The notes: generated by a model not told the origin, from the letters alone. 64,000 nt of DNA from Paracoccus sp. C2R09 (GCF_018860625.1 NZ_JAHKQB010000017.1:171487-235486), one strand, 5' to 3'; shown: positions 45,189 through 55,278, counted from the first letter of the stretch. Translations and numbers: made by a program.

Positions 45189-46124
45189 TCAGAAGTCGAA
45201 GCGGACGCCGAAGTCGCCGCGCAGGTTCTCTTCGTAGTTACGCTCCAGCGAGCCGGCCAGGTAGGCGCCGCCCAGGTCGTAACGTGCGCCGATGCCGAAT
45301 GCGGTGTCGGTTTCGTTGCCGTCTGCATCGTTGTTGGCGACGTAGGCGCTGACGGTGGTCATCGGTGCGACGACATAGTCACCGTACAGGACGATGGTGG
45401 TGCCGTAGTTGTCGGCATCCGAATCTTCGTCGATGTAGTTCAGGCCGATGCCGTTGTCGGTGCCGGGCATGGTGTAGTAGGCGCCGACGAAGTACTTGTC
45501 AGCGTCTGCGGTGCCAGCGGCGTTCTTGACTGCGGCAGCCGACAGCGCGATGTCGTTCCACTGGTAGTCAACCGACAGGCCCAGCTCTTCGTTGGTGCTG
45601 TCGGTGGTGTTCTGGTCCGGGTCGACATACGAGAAGCGAGCGGTCAGCGCGTCGACCGAGTATTCGACTGCGACGCCGAGGCGGTCACCGTTGTCGTCGC
45701 CGTAGCCGGTCGAGCTGTAGGCGTAGAAGTCGCCCTGAGCGTTACCGTACGAACGGCTGATCAGACCGATTTCCGATTCGTAGATCAGGCCGGCGTTGTC
45801 GAAGGCGGTACCGACGTTACCGACGGCGACGGTCAGGCCGTTCGAGGTGACGTAGATCTGGCCCGGAGCGACGTTGTCGACACCTGCATCGCCCTGGTTC
45901 CACTGGATGCGGTAACGGGCACCGAAGTCGACGCCCTGGTCGGTCGAGGTGGTGCCGTGGATGTTCAGGCGGACGCGCGAGGAGATCTGCGTATCTTCCT
46001 GACCGTCACCGCGGTCTTCCTGGTAGTCAACGGCGGTACGGCCATAGCCCGAGATGGTCACGTCTGCAGCGGCGATGCCGGCGGTCAGAACCAGCGCGGT
46101 CGAGGCGATAAGAGCCTTTTTCAT
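45189..46124 (-). CDS. Outer-membrane porin (Rhodobacter type)
   Basis: Protein of 311 residues with a clear signal peptide (MKKALIASTALVLTAGIAAADVTISG, cleavage after AAA near residue 20). The rest is rich in Asp, Gly, Tyr and Thr with alternating beta-strand pattern and ends with Phe (GVRFDF), the usual C-terminal signal for outer-membrane insertion. YGRTAVDYQEDRG at the mature N-terminus fits the Rhodobacter/Paracoccus porin family. Base composition and codon use are less G/C-biased than the neighbours, as expected of a highly expressed gene. The start follows AAGAGGGAAC. It has its own terminator. Confidence 0.9.
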   Translation of the reverse strand: MKKALIASTALVLTAGIAAADVTISGYGRTAVDYQEDRGDGQEDTQISSRVRLNIHGTTSTDQGVDFGARYRIQWNQGDAGVDNVAPGQIYVTSNGLTVAVGNVGTAFDNAGLIYESEIGLISRSYGNAQGDFYAYSSTGYGDDNGDRLGVAVEYSVDALTARFSYVDPDQNTTDSTNEELGLSVDYQWNDIALSAAAVKNAAGTADADKYFVGAYYTMPGTDNGIGLNYIDEDSDADNYGTTIVLYGDYVVAPMTTVSAYVANNDADGNETDTAFGIGARYDLGGAYLAGSLERNYEENLRGDFGVRFDF

Positions 46125-46396
46125 GGTGGTGTTCCCTCTTGTCTCTCTGATGCCCAGATCGGGGTTCCGCCCTGGGGATGTGCAAGGTTTCGCGCTTTCG
46201 AACTTGTGATGCAACGAAATCGCGAGCAGCCGTGAGCCGATCCGGAAACCTGTGATGCACAAGCGCCACACCTTTCCGTGAGTGCGATGTTACCGCCGAA
46301 TTGCCGTTCCGGGGGGCGTGCCCAAGGGTCAAGGCGCTTGTTTTGTCCGGTTGTTCCGGGCTAATGCTGGGCGCGAATGAAAGACCGGGGGATCGC

Positions 46397-46882
46397 ATGA
46401 CCAACGCACGCGCCGCGCGCCTGATGATCGTCACGACGCTTTGCGCGGGGCTGGCCGCCTGCGGCAACGATGCCGGGCGCCAGAACGAGACGGCCTCGAT
46501 CCTGACCAGCGCGGACATGCGTGAATCGCAGCGCTCGACCCGGATCCAGGACGTCTTCGCACGGTCCGAGAATCCGAACCGCACCGTGGGCGTGAACAAG
46601 TATCTGTGGAATGCCAGCCTCGAGGTTCTGGACTTTCTGCCGGTGCAGACGATCGATCCCTTCACGGGCGTGATCCAGACCGGATATGGCACGCCGCCGG
46701 GCGGGGGGCGCCCCTATCGCGCGACGATCCAGGTGTCGGACCCGGCGCTGGACGCGCGCAGCCTGCGCCTGTCGCTGCAGGGTCCGGGCGGGGCCGCGGT
46801 CGCGCCGGGCACCTCGCGCGCGGTCGAGGATGCGATCCTGACCCGCGCCCGCCAGCTGCGCATCCGCGACGGTCGCCTGTAA
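46397..46882 (+). CDS. DUF3576 lipoprotein
   Basis: Protein of 161 residues with a lipoprotein signal (MTNARAARLMIVTTLCAGLAACGN, lipobox LAAC). The mature part has the DUF3576 hallmark VNKYLWNASLEVLDFLPVQTIDPFTG, then a glycine-rich YGTPPGGGRPYRATI. Function is unknown; it is an outer-membrane-facing alphaproteobacterial protein. It lies upstream of leuS and lptE on the same strand with a 75-base gap to leuS, a conserved-looking envelope/translation neighbourhood. The upstream 272 bases are shared with the divergent porin; I see only a weak TTGTTT-17-CTAATG pair before this gene. Confidence 0.8.
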   Translation: MTNARAARLMIVTTLCAGLAACGNDAGRQNETASILTSADMRESQRSTRIQDVFARSENPNRTVGVNKYLWNASLEVLDFLPVQTIDPFTGVIQTGYGTPPGGGRPYRATIQVSDPALDARSLRLSLQGPGGAAVAPGTSRAVEDAILTRARQLRIRDGRL

Positions 46883-46957
46883 GGGCCGCGGCGGGCTGGA
46901 CCCGCTGAACGGGCGCGTATAAACCCTGCGGGCAAGTCATGATGCCCGAGGTCCGAT

Positions 46958-49498
46958 ATGCCCTATGATCCGTCCAGCAGCGAAGCCCGTTGGCAGAAGG
47001 CCTGGGCAGATGCCGGCAGCTTTGCCGCCATCCGCGACGAACGCCCCAAATATTACGTGCTGGAGATGTTCCCCTATCCCTCGGGGCGCATCCATATGGG
47101 CCATGTGCGCAACTACACGATGGGCGACGTGGTGGCGCGGTTCAAGCGCGCGCAGGGCTTCAGCGTGCTGCACCCGATGGGCTGGGACGCCTTCGGCATG
47201 CCCGCCGAGAACGCCGCGATGGAACAGGGCGGCCACCCCCGCGACTGGACCTATGCCAATATCGCGACCATGCGCGATCAGCTGAAGCCGCTTGGCCTGT
47301 CCATCGACTGGTCCCGCGAATTCGCGACCTGCGACGACGATTACGTCCATCAACAGCAGGCGATGTTCCTCGACATGCTGGATGCGGGCCTGATCACGCG
47401 CAAGTCGGCGCAGGTGAACTGGGACCCGGTCGACATGACCGTTCTGGCCAACGAGCAGGTCATCGACGGCAAGGGCTGGCGGTCGGGTGCCACGGTCGAG
47501 CGCAAGGAGCTGACCCAGTGGTTCTTCAGGATCAGCGATTACAGCGACGAGCTGCTGTCGGCGCTGGACGGGCTGTCGGGCTGGCCGGAAAAGGTGCGCC
47601 TGATGCAGGCCAACTGGATCGGCAAGTCGCGCGGGCTGCAGTTCCGCTTTGCCACAGTCGATGCGCCCGAAGGGTTCGACGCGATCGAGGTCTATACCAC
47701 GCGGCCCGACACGCTGATGGGCGCAAGCTTTGCCGCGCTGTCGCCGGATCATCCGCTGGTGAAGAAGCTGGCCGAAACCCGCCCCGAGGTCGCCGCCTTC
47801 ATCGAGGAATGCAAGCGCATCGGCACCACCGAGGAGGCGATCGAGACCGCGCCCAAGCTGGGCTTCGATACCGGCCTGACCGTCACCCATCCGCTGGACC
47901 CGAACTGGCAGCTGCCGATCTGGATCGCGAATTTCGTGCTGATGGATTACGGCACGGGCGCGATCTTCGGCAGCCCGGCGCATGACGAACGCGACCACGA
48001 ATTCGCCACCAAGTACGGCCTGCCCATCCGCGCGACCTTCGGGCAGCCGGGCATGACGCTGGAACAGGCGGACGAGCTGGTCGCCGCCGCGCCCTTCGTG
48101 CCGATGAAGTCCGAGTCCGTCACCTATGTCCGCGGTTTCGCGGGCGATGCCGACCAGACCGGAGAGGCCGCGGTGGACGCCGCCATCGCCCATGCCGAGG
48201 CGCAGGGCTATGGCGAGGGCGTGACCAAGTTCCGCCTGCGCGACTGGGGCATCTCGCGCCAGCGCTATTGGGGTTGCCCTATCCCGGTGGTGCATTGCGA
48301 CAGCTGCGGCACCGTCCCCGAGGCGAAGGAGAACCTGCCCGTGCTGCTGCCGCAGGACGTGACCTTCGACGTGCCGGGCAACCCGCTGGACCGTCACGCG
48401 ACATGGCGGCAGGCCACCTGCCCGAAATGCGGCGCACCCGCCACCCGCGAAACCGACACGATGGACACCTTCGTCGATTCGTCCTGGTATTATGCCCGCT
48501 TCACCAGCCCCGGTGCCGACACGCCGACGAACCGCGCCGATGCCGATTACTGGATGAACGTGGACCAGTATATCGGCGGGATCGAGCACGCGATCCTGCA
48601 CCTGCTGTACTCGCGCTTCTTCGCCCGCGCGATGGTCAAGACCGGCCATCTGCCCGAAAAGGCCAAGGAGCCTTTCGATGCCCTGTTCACGCAGGGCATG
48701 GTCACGCATGAAATCTACATGACGCGGGACGACCGCGACCGGCCCGTCTATCACCTGCCCGAGGATGTGACCGACGGCAAGCTGGCCGACGGTCGGGCGG
48801 TGACGGTCATCCCCTCGGCCAAGATGTCGAAATCGAAGAAGAACGTCGTCGATCCGGTGAATATCGTGCAGGGCTTCGGCGCCGATACCGCGCGCTGGTT
48901 CATGCTGTCCGACAGCCCGCCCGAACGCGACGTCGAATGGACGGCGGCGGGGGCCGAGGCCGCGGCCAAGTTCCTCGGGCGCGTGCATCGCCTGGCAGAG
49001 GATGCGCCCGCCGACGGCCCCGAGGATGCCGATCTGGCCCGCGCGGCCCATCGCGCCATCGCGGATGTGACCAAGGCGATCGAGGGCTTCGCCTTCAACA
49101 AGGCGGTCGCCAAGCTCTATGAGCTGGCCAATGCCATCGGCAAATCGAAGGCCGGGGGCGAACAGCGCCGCGAGGTGTTGCGCATCACCGCCCAGCTTCT
49201 GGCGCCGATGGTCCCGCACCTGGCTGAAGACGTCTGGTCGCTGGCGGGCGGGCAGGGGCTGGTCGTCGATGCGCCCTGGCCCAAGGCCGACCCGGCGCTG
49301 CTGCAGGATGACAGCGTGACGATGCCCATCCAGATCAACGGCAAGCGCCGGGCCGAGATCACCGTGCCCAAGGACATGGCCAAGGATCAGATCGAGGCGC
49401 TGGTCATGGCCGACGAGACGGTGCAGCGTTTCCTCGAAGGGGCGGCCCCCAGGAAGCTGATCGTCGTGCCGGGACGGATCGTCAATGTGGTCGCGTGA
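46958..49498 (+). CDS. leuS: Leucyl-tRNA synthetase
   Basis: Class I aminoacyl-tRNA synthetase of 846 residues that charges tRNA-Leu. The ATP motif HMGH sits near residues 45-48 ([15 protein letters not shown]) and KMSKS near 622-626 ([11 protein letters not shown]). A CP1 editing insert lies between residues about 225 and 420 ([43 protein letters not shown]). A zinc-type CPKCGAP is present. Length is normal. It overlaps lptE by 14 bases, and the order leuS-lptE-holA is usual in many proteobacteria. Confidence 0.95.
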   Translation: MPYDPSSSEARWQKAWADAGSFAAIRDERPKYYVLEMFPYPSGRIHMGHVRNYTMGDVVARFKRAQGFSVLHPMGWDAFGMPAENAAMEQGGHPRDWTYANIATMRDQLKPLGLSIDWSREFATCDDDYVHQQQAMFLDMLDAGLITRKSAQVNWDPVDMTVLANEQVIDGKGWRSGATVERKELTQWFFRISDYSDELLSALDGLSGWPEKVRLMQANWIGKSRGLQFRFATVDAPEGFDAIEVYTTRPDTLMGASFAALSPDHPLVKKLAETRPEVAAFIEECKRIGTTEEAIETAPKLGFDTGLTVTHPLDPNWQLPIWIANFVLMDYGTGAIFGSPAHDERDHEFATKYGLPIRATFGQPGMTLEQADELVAAAPFVPMKSESVTYVRGFAGDADQTGEAAVDAAIAHAEAQGYGEGVTKFRLRDWGISRQRYWGCPIPVVHCDSCGTVPEAKENLPVLLPQDVTFDVPGNPLDRHATWRQATCPKCGAPATRETDTMDTFVDSSWYYARFTSPGADTPTNRADADYWMNVDQYIGGIEHAILHLLYSRFFARAMVKTGHLPEKAKEPFDALFTQGMVTHEIYMTRDDRDRPVYHLPEDVTDGKLADGRAVTVIPSAKMSKSKKNVVDPVNIVQGFGADTARWFMLSDSPPERDVEWTAAGAEAAAKFLGRVHRLAEDAPADGPEDADLARAAHRAIADVTKAIEGFAFNKAVAKLYELANAIGKSKAGGEQRREVLRITAQLLAPMVPHLAEDVWSLAGGQGLVVDAPWPKADPALLQDDSVTMPIQINGKRRAEITVPKDMAKDQIEALVMADETVQRFLEGAAPRKLIVVPGRIVNVVA

Positions 49499-49976
49499 AC
49501 CGCATCGCCGCGCCGCGCTGCTGGGGCTTCTGGCCCTGGCAGGTTGCGGACTGACCCCGGTCTACGGACCGGATGGCGGGGGCACCAGGCTTCTGGGCAA
49601 GATCCGCCTTCGCGACCCCGAAACGCCGATCGACTTCTTCTTCAACAGCCGCCTGTCCGAACGGCTGGGCCCCGAGGATGCGCCGGTCTACGATCTGGAT
49701 TACCGCATCAGCGTGGGCGTGGTCAGCCAGGCCATCACCCCCGACGAGGTGACGACCCGCTATTCGCTGAACGGCACGGCGGATTTCGTGCTGACCGGAC
49801 CGGATGGCGCGCAGATCACGCGCGGGCGCGTCAGCAACTTCACCTCCTATTCCACGACGGGGACGACCGTCTCGACCCTGTCGGCCGAAGCCGATGCGCG
49901 TCAGCGGCTGGCGATCATGCTGGCCGATCAGGTGGTGACGCGGCTTCTGGCGGCCTCGATGCGATTGCCGGGCTGA
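49485..49976 (+). CDS. lptE: LPS-assembly lipoprotein LptE
   Basis: Protein of 163 residues with a short lipoprotein signal ending LALAGC ([28 protein letters not shown]). The [10 protein letters not shown] start of the mature part and the layout fit alphaproteobacterial LptE, which sits as a plug inside LptD in the outer membrane and helps deliver LPS. The ATG lies inside the end of leuS (14-base overlap), and holA follows after one base. Confidence 0.85.
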   Translation: MWSREPHRRAALLGLLALAGCGLTPVYGPDGGGTRLLGKIRLRDPETPIDFFFNSRLSERLGPEDAPVYDLDYRISVGVVSQAITPDEVTTRYSLNGTADFVLTGPDGAQITRGRVSNFTSYSTTGTTVSTLSAEADARQRLAIMLADQVVTRLLAASMRLPG

Positions 49977-49977
49977 C

Positions 49978-51006
49978 ATGCTGCTGAAGGGGGCCGAGAT
50001 CGCGCGCTATCTTTCGCGGCCCGATCCGTCGCGGCCGGGGCTGCTGATCCACGGACAGGACGCGATGCGGGTGGCCCTGAAGCGGGCCGAGGCCGTGAAG
50101 GCGCTGGTGGGCGAGAAGGCCGACGAGGAGATGCGCCTGACCCGCATGGCGGGTGCGGGGCTGAACAAGGACCGCGCGCAGCTGGTCGATGCCGTCCGCG
50201 AGGTGGGCTTCTTTCCCGGCCCGCGCGTCGTGCTGGTCGACGACGCGCCCGACAGTGCCGCCGACGCCGTGGCCCAGGCGCTGTCGGAATGGCGCGCGGG
50301 CGATGCGGTCGTGGTGGTCACTGCGGGCAGCCTCAAGAAATCCTCCGCCCTGCGCAAGCTGTTCGAAACCCATGGCCAGGCCGTCTGCGCCCCCATCTAT
50401 GACGATCCCCCCGGAGAGGAGGAGATCCGTCGCTGGCTGAGCGATGCGGGCCTGGCCGAGGTGCCGCAGGCCGCCATGCGGGAAATGACCCTTCTGGCCC
50501 GTGCGCTGGACCCCGGCGATCTGCGCCAGACGATCGAGAAGATCGGCCTCTACAAGCATGGCGACGCATCGCCCCTGACGGTCGAGGAGATCGCGCTGAT
50601 GGCCCCCGCGACCATCGAGGCCGATCTGGACGAGCTGATCCATACCGTGGCCGAACGCCGAGAGGTCGATTTCAGCCGCCTGATGCGCCGGATCGAGGGG
50701 CAGGGCATCAACCCCGTCACCATCTGCATCGCGGCGCTGCGCCATTTCCGCGCCCTTCACCTGGCTGCGGCCGATCCGCAGGGCGCCGGTCCCGCGCTGG
50801 CGCGGGCCAAGCCGCCGATCTTCGGTCCGCGCCGCGACCGCATGGCACGCCAGGCGCAATCCTGGGGCGCAGGCCCGCTGGAGGAAGCCGTGTCCGCGCT
50901 GCTGCAGACCGACATGACGCTGCGATCGGCCAGCCGCGCACCCCAGATGCCGCTGGTCGAACGTGCGCTGCTGCGCCTGGCCATGCGTCCGCGGGGGCGG
51001 CGGTGA
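49978..51006 (+). CDS. holA: DNA polymerase III delta subunit
   Basis: Protein of 342 residues, the clamp-loader delta subunit that opens the beta sliding clamp. The AAA+-like fold lacks a functional Walker A, as expected. Family features seen are LLIHGQDAMRVALKRAE, the clamp-contact-like region FPGPRVVLVDDA, VCAPIYDDPP and the C-terminal LPLVERALLRLAMRPRGRR. Gene position after lptE supports the call. It overlaps the next flavoprotein gene by 4 bases (ATGA region). Confidence 0.9.
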   Translation: MLLKGAEIARYLSRPDPSRPGLLIHGQDAMRVALKRAEAVKALVGEKADEEMRLTRMAGAGLNKDRAQLVDAVREVGFFPGPRVVLVDDAPDSAADAVAQALSEWRAGDAVVVVTAGSLKKSSALRKLFETHGQAVCAPIYDDPPGEEEIRRWLSDAGLAEVPQAAMREMTLLARALDPGDLRQTIEKIGLYKHGDASPLTVEEIALMAPATIEADLDELIHTVAERREVDFSRLMRRIEGQGINPVTICIAALRHFRALHLAAADPQGAGPALARAKPPIFGPRRDRMARQAQSWGAGPLEEAVSALLQTDMTLRSASRAPQMPLVERALLRLAMRPRGRR

Positions 51007-52193
51007 CGCCCGAACCCGTCGATGCGCTGATCGTGGGCGCGGGCCCCGCGGGGCTGATGGCGGCCGAGATGCTGGCCGCGCCCGGTCGTCGGATCGTGCT
51101 GGCCGACGCCATGCCCTCGCCCGCGCGCAAGTTCCTGATGGCGGGGAAATCGGGGCTGAACCTGACCAAGGCCGAGGATGCCGCCGATTTCGCGCGGCAT
51201 TTCGCAGGCAGTGTCGATCCGCAGACCGGCGATTTCGACCCCCGCGCGGTCATGGACTGGGCCGAGGGGTTGGGGATCGAGCTGTTCACCGGCAGCACCG
51301 GGCGCGTCTTTCCGGTCGGCATGAAGGCCTCGCCGCTGCTGCGGGCATGGCTTGCGCGGCTGGAAGACGTCGATCTGCGCCGCCGTTGGCGCTGGACCGC
51401 GATGCAGGGCGGGGTCTTCGGGTTCGACACGCCGGGCGGGCCGCGATGGATCGCGCCGCGCGTCACCGTGCTGGCGCTTGGCGGCGCAAGCTGGCCGCGG
51501 CTGGGATCGGATGCCGCATGGGTGCCGATGCTGCGGGATGCCGGTGTGGATGTCGCAAGCTTCCGCCCCGCCAATATGGGGTTCCGCGTGGACTGGTCGG
51601 AACCGATGCGCAGGCATCTGGGCGCGGCGGTCAAGGGCGTGGCGATCCATGCGGGCGGGCTGATCGGACGCGGCGAATGGGTGATCGGCGCGCAGGGCGT
51701 CGAGGGGGGCGGCATCTACGAGGTGTCGGCCCCCATGCGCGACGGCGCGGATGCGCATGTCGATCTGGCCCCGGATCTGGACCATGCGGCATTGGCGCGG
51801 CGCTTTGCCAAGCCGCGCGGCAAGCTGTCGCTCGGGAACTGGCTGCGGCGCGCGATCGGCGATCCGGTCAAGGTGGCGCTGCTGCTGGAATGGGGCCAGC
51901 CCCTGCCCAAGGACGCGCAGGCGCTGGCCGCCCTGACCAAGGCGCTGCCGCTGCGCCATGACGGGCCGATGGGTCTGGTCGGTGCCATATCGGCGGCGGG
52001 CGGGATCACGGGCGATGCGCTGACGAAGGATCTGGAGCTGCGCGCGCTGCCCGGCACCTTCGCCGCAGGTGAAATGCTGGACTGGGAGGCCCCGACCGGC
52101 GGCTATCTTCTGACGGCCTGCCTTGCGACGGGCCGGCGCGCGGGACTGGCTGCCGCCCGCCACCTGGATCAGAGCGCGCAAGCCTGCCGATAG
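51003..52193 (+). CDS. BaiN/HI0933-type FAD-dependent flavoprotein (TIGR03862-like)
   Basis: Protein of 396 residues with the N-terminal dinucleotide motif VGAGPAGLMAAEMLA, then MPSPARKFLMAGKSGLNLTKAE, which is the hallmark of the HI0933/BaiN family. The C-terminal LPGTFAAGEMLDWEAPTGGYLLTACLATGRRAG is the second FAD-binding block. Reaction unknown; members are predicted NAD(P)/FAD oxidoreductases. It overlaps holA at its start and its 3' end overlaps the convergent GST gene by 25 bases. Confidence 0.85.
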   Translation: MTPEPVDALIVGAGPAGLMAAEMLAAPGRRIVLADAMPSPARKFLMAGKSGLNLTKAEDAADFARHFAGSVDPQTGDFDPRAVMDWAEGLGIELFTGSTGRVFPVGMKASPLLRAWLARLEDVDLRRRWRWTAMQGGVFGFDTPGGPRWIAPRVTVLALGGASWPRLGSDAAWVPMLRDAGVDVASFRPANMGFRVDWSEPMRRHLGAAVKGVAIHAGGLIGRGEWVIGAQGVEGGGIYEVSAPMRDGADAHVDLAPDLDHAALARRFAKPRGKLSLGNWLRRAIGDPVKVALLLEWGQPLPKDAQALAALTKALPLRHDGPMGLVGAISAAGGITGDALTKDLELRALPGTFAAGEMLDWEAPTGGYLLTACLATGRRAGLAAARHLDQSAQACR

Positions 52194-52756
52194 GCCGGTC
52201 GTTCGCGCATCCGTTCGAGGTAATCCGACAGCCTGGCCTCGGTGATGGGGAAGCGTGCGGTCAGCGCCCAGTCGAGGCAATGCGTCAGGATCAGGTCGGG
52301 GACCGTCATCTCGGACCCCATCAGGAAGGGGCCATCGGCCATGCGATGGGCCATGGTCTTCTGACTGGCCTCGAATTCCCACCGCAGGGTGTTCTTGATC
52401 GCGCTGAGGCGCATTTCCTCGGGCAGGATGAAGCTGTGGCGCGCGGCCAGCCACAGGGCGGCGTCGAATTCGTCCAGAAGGAACTGGGTCAGGCTGTCCT
52501 GACGGGCGCGGTCCAGCGTGCCCGCCTTGTGCGTCAGCCGCCCGTGCCTGTCGGCCAGATAGGCAAGGATCGCGGTCGAATCAGTGATGGGGGTGCCGTC
52601 ATCGACCAGCACGGGAACCTTGCCCGCGGGGTTGACCTGGGTGACACCTTCGCTGCGGGGAACGGCGGGCACGTGTTCGTAATCCGCGCCCAGCTCCTCC
52701 ATCATCCACAGAACGCGGAAGGCCCGCGATTTCGCCGTGCCGATCACCTGATACAT
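52169..52756 (-). CDS. Glutathione S-transferase family protein
   Basis: Protein of 195 residues with an N-terminal thioredoxin-like GST domain (MYQVIGTAKSRAFRVLWMMEELGADYEHVP; the KVPVLVDDGTPITDSTAILAYLADRHG segment is the glutathione gamma-Glu site) and a C-terminal helical domain (SEMTVPDLILTHCLDWAL). The Ser in TAKSRAFR could be catalytic, as in several bacterial GSTs. Substrate unknown. It overlaps the preceding flavoprotein at its end. Confidence 0.85.
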   Translation of the reverse strand: MYQVIGTAKSRAFRVLWMMEELGADYEHVPAVPRSEGVTQVNPAGKVPVLVDDGTPITDSTAILAYLADRHGRLTHKAGTLDRARQDSLTQFLLDEFDAALWLAARHSFILPEEMRLSAIKNTLRWEFEASQKTMAHRMADGPFLMGSEMTVPDLILTHCLDWALTARFPITEARLSDYLERMRERPAYRQACAL

Positions 52757-52819
52757 GGTCCACCCCCCAATCGAAATACCGGAGGGGAAGTGGGCCCGAT
52801 CGGGCGCCCGGCGTCAAGC

Positions 52820-53395
52820 TCAGCGGCAGGAACTCAGCTGCTGGCGATACATCTCGGATCGCTGGCCGACATTCGCGGCGACCCGCATCAGCCAGCCCTT
52901 GCTGCGGTGGCTGCCCCGCGCAAATCCCCCGCGCCCTTCGTGATAGGCCAGGTATTGCGAGGTGGCGTCGTATTTCGACAGGCCCAGCTGACGCTGGCTG
53001 CCGTTCATGTACCAGCCGATGAAATCGGTCGCATCGCGGATGTCGTCGCGGCGGGCGCGGCGGTTGCCGGTCTCGCGCTGATATTCCTCCCACGTGCCGT
53101 CGAGCGCCTGGGAATAGCCGAAGGCGCTGGATTGCCGCCCGATCGGGATCACGCCAAGCGCGAACTTGTGCGGGGTGCGCGCATCGCCGATGAATTTCGA
53201 TTCCTGGTACATCGTCGCCATCTGCACATGCACCGGAACGCCCCATTTGCGTTCGGTCCGCTTCATCGCGCGCATGTATTGCGGGCGTTCCGAAGCGATC
53301 GCGCAGGCGTTTTCCAGGTTGCGCGGCGCGCTGTAGTTTCCGCCGCCGCAGGATGCGACCAGCAAGACGATTCCCAGCTTGAGAAGCCTGTTCAT
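52820..53395 (-). CDS. Lytic-transglycosylase (SLT)-like lipoprotein
   Basis: Protein of 191 residues with a lipoprotein-like signal (MNRLLKLGIVLLVASCGGG; LVASC lipobox). The SLT-type fold is suggested by QMATMYQESKFIGDARTPHK, where the Glu of YQES is the expected catalytic residue, GYSQALDGTWEEYQRE, and YLAYHEGRGGFARGSHRSK. It would cleave peptidoglycan glycan strands from the outer-membrane side. It sits alone between a GST and a ModE-like gene. Confidence 0.8.
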   Translation of the reverse strand: MNRLLKLGIVLLVASCGGGNYSAPRNLENACAIASERPQYMRAMKRTERKWGVPVHVQMATMYQESKFIGDARTPHKFALGVIPIGRQSSAFGYSQALDGTWEEYQRETGNRRARRDDIRDATDFIGWYMNGSQRQLGLSKYDATSQYLAYHEGRGGFARGSHRSKGWLMRVAANVGQRSEMYRQQLSSCR

Positions 53396-53490
53396 ACTGC
53401 CCTCGTGCTCTTTTTTCGTTGGCAGCGATACTAGGGGAAATCACGGCCGGGTGAAATCACAAAGCCCTTAGGATATGGCGGATATCCGCG

Positions 53491-53865
53491 TCAGGCATCC
53501 GGTTCTGGGTGCAGCAGCGCGTTCAGCGCCTGCAGGTGATCGGCCCCCGCATCGCGCAGAAGCGTCTCGAGCGCGCGGTAATGCGTCAGCACATCCTTGC
53601 CGGTCGGGGTCACGGTCGCGCCCCCGCCGCCCGCCCCGCCGCGGGCGCGGTCGATGACCGGATCGGCAAAGGCCGCGTTCATCTCCTCGACCAGGGTCCA
53701 GGCGCGCTTGTAGCTCATGCCCATTTCCCGCGCCGCCGCCGAGATCGAGCCCAGCCGGTCGATGCGCGACAGAAGCTCGGCCTTGCCGGGGCCCAGGATC
53801 AGGGGGCTGTCATATTCCAGCCGAAGCTTGATCCGCAGGCGCGGCCCGTTCGCGGTCGGGGGCAT
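53491..53865 (-). CDS. ModE-type winged-helix regulator (N-terminal domain only)
   Basis: Protein of 124 residues matching the ModE N-terminal DNA-binding domain: LILGPGKAELLSRIDRLGSISAAAREMGMSYKRAWTLVEEMNAAF, then GGGGATVTPTGKDVLTHYRALE. It lacks the molybdate-binding MOP domains of full ModE, so it may bind DNA without sensing molybdate directly, as in MopA/B-like or other split systems. No mod transporter is in the window. It diverges from the thiolase gene across 147 bases. Confidence 0.8.
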   Translation of the reverse strand: MPPTANGPRLRIKLRLEYDSPLILGPGKAELLSRIDRLGSISAAAREMGMSYKRAWTLVEEMNAAFADPVIDRARGGAGGGGATVTPTGKDVLTHYRALETLLRDAGADHLQALNALLHPEPDA

Positions 53866-54012
53866 TGGGGGCGTCCGTTCATCCGTTATTCCCCGTGAGC
53901 ATACCGCGAAGATGCCGGATCTGCAAACTCTGCCGTGACGGAACAAGGGCGGGCGGCTTGCGATGCGGCGGGGCGGCCCTATCCTTCCATCCGAGACCTG
54001 AGGGAGGAAACC

Positions 54013-55194
54013 ATGTCCGCAGACGATATCGTCATTCTGTCCGGTGCGCGCACTGCCATCGGAACCTTCGGGGGCAGCCTTGCAGGCATTCCCCCGATCG
54101 AGCTTGCAGCCACCGTGACCCGCGCCGCGCTGGAGCGTGCGGGTCTTGCGCCCGACCGGATCGGGCAGGTGGTCTTCGGCCATGTCATCAATACCGAACC
54201 GCGCGACATGTACCTGTCCCGCGTCGCCATGCTGGAGGCGGGCATTCCCCATACGACGCCCGCGATGAACGTGAACCGCCTGTGCGGATCGGGGGCGCAG
54301 GCCATCGTGTCGGCCACGCAGGCGCTGATGCTGGGGGACGCCGATTTCGCCATCGCCGGCGGCGCCGAGAGCATGAGCCGTTCGCCCTATGTCATCCCCT
54401 CGGCCCGGTTCGGGGCCAAGATGGGCGACCAGTCCATGCTGGACATGATGACCGGCGCGCTGACCTGCCCGATGGGCACCGGCCATATGGGCGTCACGGC
54501 CGAAAACGTCGCCGCCGAACATGACATCACCCGCGAGGAACAGGACGCCTTCGCGATGGAATCGCAGCGCCGCGCGGCCGAGGCCATCGCGGCGGGGCAT
54601 TTCCGGGACCAGATCGTCCCGGTCGAGATCAAGTCCCGCAAGAGCGTGGTGGTCTTCGATACCGACGAACATCCCAAGGAGACCAGCCCCGAGAAGCTGG
54701 CGGGCCTGAAGCCGGTCTTCCAGAAGGGCGGCAGCGTGACGGCGGGCAATGCCAGCGGCATCAATGACGGTGCGGCCGCACTGGTGCTGGCACGCGCGGG
54801 CGCGGCCGAGGCTGCGGGCCTGACTCCGCGCGCGCGGATCCTCGGCTATGCCGTGGCGGGCGTCCGCCCCGAGGTGATGGGCGTCGGTCCGATCCCCGCC
54901 GTGCAGGCGCTGATGGAGAAGACGGGCCTGAAGCCCGGCGATTTCGACGTGATCGAATCGAACGAGGCCTTCGCCGCGCAGGCGCTTGCGGTGAACAAGG
55001 GGCTGGGCCTTGATCCGGCGCGGGTGAACCCGAATGGCGGCGCCATCGCGCTTGGCCATCCGGTGGGTGCGACCGGCGCGATCCTGACGGTGAAGGCGCT
55101 GCATGAACTGGAACGGACCGGCGGCACCACGGCGCTGATCACCATGTGCATCGGCGGCGGGCAGGGCATCGCCATTGCGATCCGTCGCGGCTGA
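54013..55194 (+). CDS. phaA: Acetyl-CoA acetyltransferase (thiolase)
   Basis: Thiolase of 393 residues that condenses two acetyl-CoA to acetoacetyl-CoA or runs in reverse. The active-site cysteine is in NVNRLCGSGAQAIVSA near residue 90, the His in NPNGGAIALGHPVGATGA near 350, and the second Cys in ITMCIGGGQGIAIAIR near 380. The family includes phaA of PHB synthesis and atoB; no phaB or phaC is adjacent, so the symbol is a best guess. The start follows GGGAGGAAACC. A tandem hairpin region begins 17 bases after the stop. Confidence 0.8.
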   Translation: MSADDIVILSGARTAIGTFGGSLAGIPPIELAATVTRAALERAGLAPDRIGQVVFGHVINTEPRDMYLSRVAMLEAGIPHTTPAMNVNRLCGSGAQAIVSATQALMLGDADFAIAGGAESMSRSPYVIPSARFGAKMGDQSMLDMMTGALTCPMGTGHMGVTAENVAAEHDITREEQDAFAMESQRRAAEAIAAGHFRDQIVPVEIKSRKSVVVFDTDEHPKETSPEKLAGLKPVFQKGGSVTAGNASGINDGAAALVLARAGAAEAAGLTPRARILGYAVAGVRPEVMGVGPIPAVQALMEKTGLKPGDFDVIESNEAFAAQALAVNKGLGLDPARVNPNGGAIALGHPVGATGAILTVKALHELERTGGTTALITMCIGGGQGIAIAIRRG

Positions 55195-55211
55195 TCGCGG
55201 GGCCGGAAATG

Positions 55212-55243
55212 TCGAAGGCGGCGGGTGATCCCGCCGCCTTCGA
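55212..55243. terminator. Perfect 14-bp hairpin after the thiolase gene
   Basis: TCGAAGGCGGCGGG (55212-55225) and CCCGCCGCCTTCGA (55230-55243) are exact reverse complements with a 4-base loop TGAT. It lies 18 bases after the phaA stop. The plus-strand tail is AAAAAATGG rather than T-rich; the minus tail is CATTTCC. It is probably the transcription end or an RNA-stability hairpin for phaA and may also back up the minus-strand terminator next to it. Confidence 0.6.
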
Positions 55244-55278
55244 AAAAATGGAACGGGTCGTCTGAAGAAGACGACCCG
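55243..55278 (-). terminator. Minus-strand rho-independent terminator
   Basis: CGGGTCGTCT (55254-55263) and AGACGACCCG (55269-55278) form a perfect 10-bp stem with a 5-base loop. Read on the minus strand the stem is followed by TTCCATTTTTTCG, giving a U6 tract. It ends the minus-strand unit that contains the small ORF at 55358-55414. Confidence 0.75.

Noticed and set aside
46937..49219. A 760-residue minus-strand open frame
   Set aside because: It is antisense to leuS, whose HMGH and KMSKS motifs are in place; the frame has shadow-type composition.
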